DNA of 6,358 bases, taken from positions 1 through 6,358 of the forward strand of contig CAMLFF010000193.1 in the NCBI GenBank assembly GCA_946479185.1, read 5' to 3'. Made by a program: the position numbers and the translations under genes. Positions 4,549-6,358 of this stretch are shown here, piece after piece. This DNA is from an uncultured Sphingobium sp. (GTDB lineage: Bacteria; Pseudomonadota; Alphaproteobacteria; Sphingomonadales; Sphingomonadaceae). Numbering within the stretch: position 1 is the first letter of the stretch; the number at the start of each line of letters is the position of its first letter. The notes beneath the pieces are model-generated. The model was not told the DNA's origin and made no database searches. It saw only the letters and a program-made list of their open reading frames with translations.

Positions 4549-6358
4549 ATGACAAGCAATCAAGCTACTTTTCCTGCGCCCATGCGCGCCCGGCTTGGCG
4601 GCTGGCTGACCGTATTGGATCGCTTTGCGCAGCGGGAATGGCGCTGGATCATCACCATAGCCTGGCTGCTGATCTGCGCCTATTTCATCAATGAGCAATC
4701 CGCAGCGATCCACTATCTCTCGCTCGGCGATACCGATGATAATATGCGCTATCTGCAGGTGCGCGATTGGCTCGCCGGGCAAAGCTGGTGGGATCTGCGC
4801 CAGCACCGGATGAACCCGCCCGAGGGCATGAACATCCATTGGAGCCGGCTGGTCGATCTGCCCATCGCGGCGCTCATGCTGTTCTTCCGCCTGTTCACCT
4901 CGCCTGAGCGTGCGGACCAGCTCGCGGTCGGCGTCGAGCCGCTCATCCCCCTGCTGCTGCTCATGTTTGCGCTGGCCTTCCTCGCGCGTCGTCTGGCACA
5001 TGAGGCGCGTGGCCATGCCTGGTTCGTGGCGATGCTACTGCCGCTCGCGGCGGGCATGGGGCTCTCCATGTATATGCCGCTGCGGGTCGATCATCATGGC
5101 TGGCAGCTTGCCCTCACCGCGATGACGCTCGCGGGCCTCGTGGATCGCAAATGGATGCGCGGCGGCATTGTCGCGGGCGTCTCCAGCGCGCTCTCCGTTG
5201 TCATCGGCATGGAGATGCTGGTCTATCTCGCGGGCGCAGGCGCGCTGATCGCGCTGCGCTGGATCTTCAAGGATGGCGCAGAGCGGCGGATGCGCCCCTA
5301 TGCGCTCGCGCTCGGCGGCACGACTGCGCTTGGCTATGCGCTGTTCGCCAGCAATGTGAACCGCCTGCCGGTGTGCGATGCCATCTCGCCCGTCTGGGCA
5401 ACCGTTCTCATCCTCACCGCAGGCATTCTGTACGGGCTCACGCTTTTGCCGCTCAAGGGCTGGCTCCAGCGCTTCATCGCCGCTGCTATCGGCGGGGTCA
5501 TCATCCTTGGCTTTGCCTACGCCATCTGGCCGCAATGCGTGACGGACGTGTATCAAATCTCGCCAGAGCTGCAGAAGCGCTGGCTCGTCTATATTCGCGA
5601 GGCCAAGCCAATTTACGCGCAGAGCCGCGCCAGCTGGGTACCGATGGTTGCGCTGCCCATTGCGGGCCTCATCTGCGGCCTTGCAGGCTGCTGGGCCTCA
5701 CGCCGCAATGCCGAGCGCCTATGGGCCTGGGCGACGGTCACATTGATGATCGCCTTCGCGATCGGGCTGATGTTCTGGCAGATTCGCGCCGGACCTGCCG
5801 CGCAACTGCTCGCCATCGCGCCCGTCGCCTGGGCAGGCTGGGCGCTGGCGGTGAAGCTCATCAAGGGCCGCAATTATCAGCGCGTGCTGGCAATACTCGG
5901 CCTCGCCATTCTGGGCTGCGTGGCCAATGTCTATGCGGTCTATCCGCTGGCGGCACGCACGCTGGAGAATTGGTCCGCCAAACCGCCTGTACCCGCTGTA
6001 CCGGCCAAGCCTGCTGCCACCAAGGTCGCGGCGGCGGCTTCATCCAACAAGGCCGCACCCGCACCGAACGGCGCGACCACCAATCAGGTCGCCACGGTCA
6101 AGAAAGGCGCCCGCCGCTCGGAAGTGCGCTGCCGCACCATGCCTGCCCTGCGCCCGCTCGATCAGCTGGCACCGGCCACCATCTTCACGCTGGTCGACCT
6201 TGGCCCGCGCCTCATCGCGCTCACCCATCATACGGTCATCGCCGGGCCCTATCATCGCAATCCCGACGCGATCCTCGCGGTTCAGCACGCTTTTGATGGG
6301 CCGCCTGAGCGCTTCCTGGAGATCGCCCGCGCGCATGGGGCCAGCTATCTGCTCTATT
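4549..6358 (+). CDS. Polytopic membrane protein, probable GT-C fold glycosyltransferase (often misnamed AcrB/AcrD/AcrF family), 3' end outside window
   Basis: The frame runs open from the ATG at 4549 to the window end, giving 603 residues without a stop. After a membrane helix at about 33-48 comes a periplasmic loop with L-G-D-T-D-D-N-M-R at 59-67 and N-P-P-E-G-x-N-I-H-W-S-R-L-V-D at 89-103. This resembles the first loop of GT-C enzymes, where an Asp pair binds metal and the lipid-phosphate sugar. A second motif, L-R-V-D-H-H-G-W-Q at 178-186, recalls the D-H-H element of STT3/AglB. About ten or more helices follow to residue 470. Then an Ala/Pro/Lys-rich linker (476-524) leads to a soluble, probably periplasmic domain with Cys528 and V-D-L-G-P-R-L-I-A-L-T-H-H-T-V-I-A-G-P-Y-H-R-N at 549-571. 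Close sphingomonad relatives are commonly annotated 'AcrB/AcrD/AcrF family', yet no RND efflux features are present. The substrate is unknown. The divergent GtrA gene fits a role in lipid-linked sugar transfer. An alternative start is the ATG at 4582. Confidence 0.82.
   Translation, partial: MTSNQATFPAPMRARLGGWLTVLDRFAQREWRWIITIAWLLICAYFINEQSAAIHYLSLGDTDDNMRYLQVRDWLAGQSWWDLRQHRMNPPEGMNIHWSRLVDLPIAALMLFFRLFTSPERADQLAVGVEPLIPLLLLMFALAFLARRLAHEARGHAWFVAMLLPLAAGMGLSMYMPLRVDHHGWQLALTAMTLAGLVDRKWMRGGIVAGVSSALSVVIGMEMLVYLAGAGALIALRWIFKDGAERRMRPYALALGGTTALGYALFASNVNRLPVCDAISPVWATVLILTAGILYGLTLLPLKGWLQRFIAAAIGGVIILGFAYAIWPQCVTDVYQISPELQKRWLVYIREAKPIYAQSRASWVPMVALPIAGLICGLAGCWASRRNAERLWAWATVTLMIAFAIGLMFWQIRAGPAAQLLAIAPVAWAGWALAVKLIKGRNYQRVLAILGLAILGCVANVYAVYPLAARTLENWSAKPPVPAVPAKPAATKVAAAASSNKAAPAPNGATTNQVATVKKGARRSEVRCRTMPALRPLDQLAPATIFTLVDLGPRLIALTHHTVIAGPYHRNPDAILAVQHAFDGPPERFLEIARAHGASYLLY

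Noticed and set aside
5151..6296. 381-codon plus-strand frame inside the GT-C-like gene
   Set aside because: It is Arg- and His-rich frame-shadow sequence in GC-rich DNA; the other frame is open from 4549 to the end and has membrane helices and conserved motifs.
1..6358. CRISPR array, insertion sequence, rRNA or complete tRNA
   Set aside because: No regularly spaced repeats, transposase frame, terminal inverted repeats around a frame, or RNA gene pattern was seen on either strand.

Overview
The window most resembles the chromosome of an alphaproteobacterium of the Sphingomonadales (Sphingomonas, Sphingobium or Sphingopyxis type). This rests on the high GC of most genes, the style of several proteins that I recognise from sphingomonads (a short DUF465/YdcH protein, an ArsR-methyltransferase fusion, a membrane protein commonly mislabelled 'AcrB/AcrD/AcrF family'), and intergenic DNA of a repetitive kind seen in that order. 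No database was searched; all family calls are from reading the translations.

Layout. Positions 1-1419 hold a two-gene plus-strand unit: the end of a TelA-type toxic anion resistance gene, then a two-helix membrane protein with an XpaC-like C-terminal part. From 1420 to 2143 the DNA is mostly non-coding, with several inverted repeats, except for one small DUF465/YdcH gene at 1675-1854. A VOC (glyoxalase-fold) gene follows at 2144-2521, visibly poorer in GC than its neighbours. It converges on a minus-strand ArsR-methyltransferase fusion (2578-3510), with a terminator-like hairpin between them. Divergent from the fusion is a tiny Asn/Ala-rich lipoprotein gene (3698-3907), which has a strong Shine-Dalgarno site inside a possible RNA switch and a very good intrinsic terminator. 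A minus-strand GtrA family gene (3994-4437) is divergent from a large polytopic membrane protein running off the right edge (4549-6358), which looks like a GT-C fold glycosyltransferase related in layout to STT3/AglB.

How the genes may work together. TelA and the XpaC-like protein form a probable operon at the membrane. GtrA proteins are linked to moving polyprenyl-phosphate sugars across the inner membrane, and GT-C enzymes use such lipid-linked sugars as donors, so the divergent pair could be one envelope glycosylation module. The ArsR-methyltransferase fusion is of the SahR-like kind known to link S-adenosylhomocysteine/SAM status to methionine-cycle genes in Proteobacteria, but no methionine gene is visible here.

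Most worth a second look: the mutually exclusive hairpins over the lipoprotein ribosome binding site, the heptad-repeat lipoprotein itself, the GT-C-like protein hidden behind a common misnomer, and the competing stems just upstream of the DUF465 gene.
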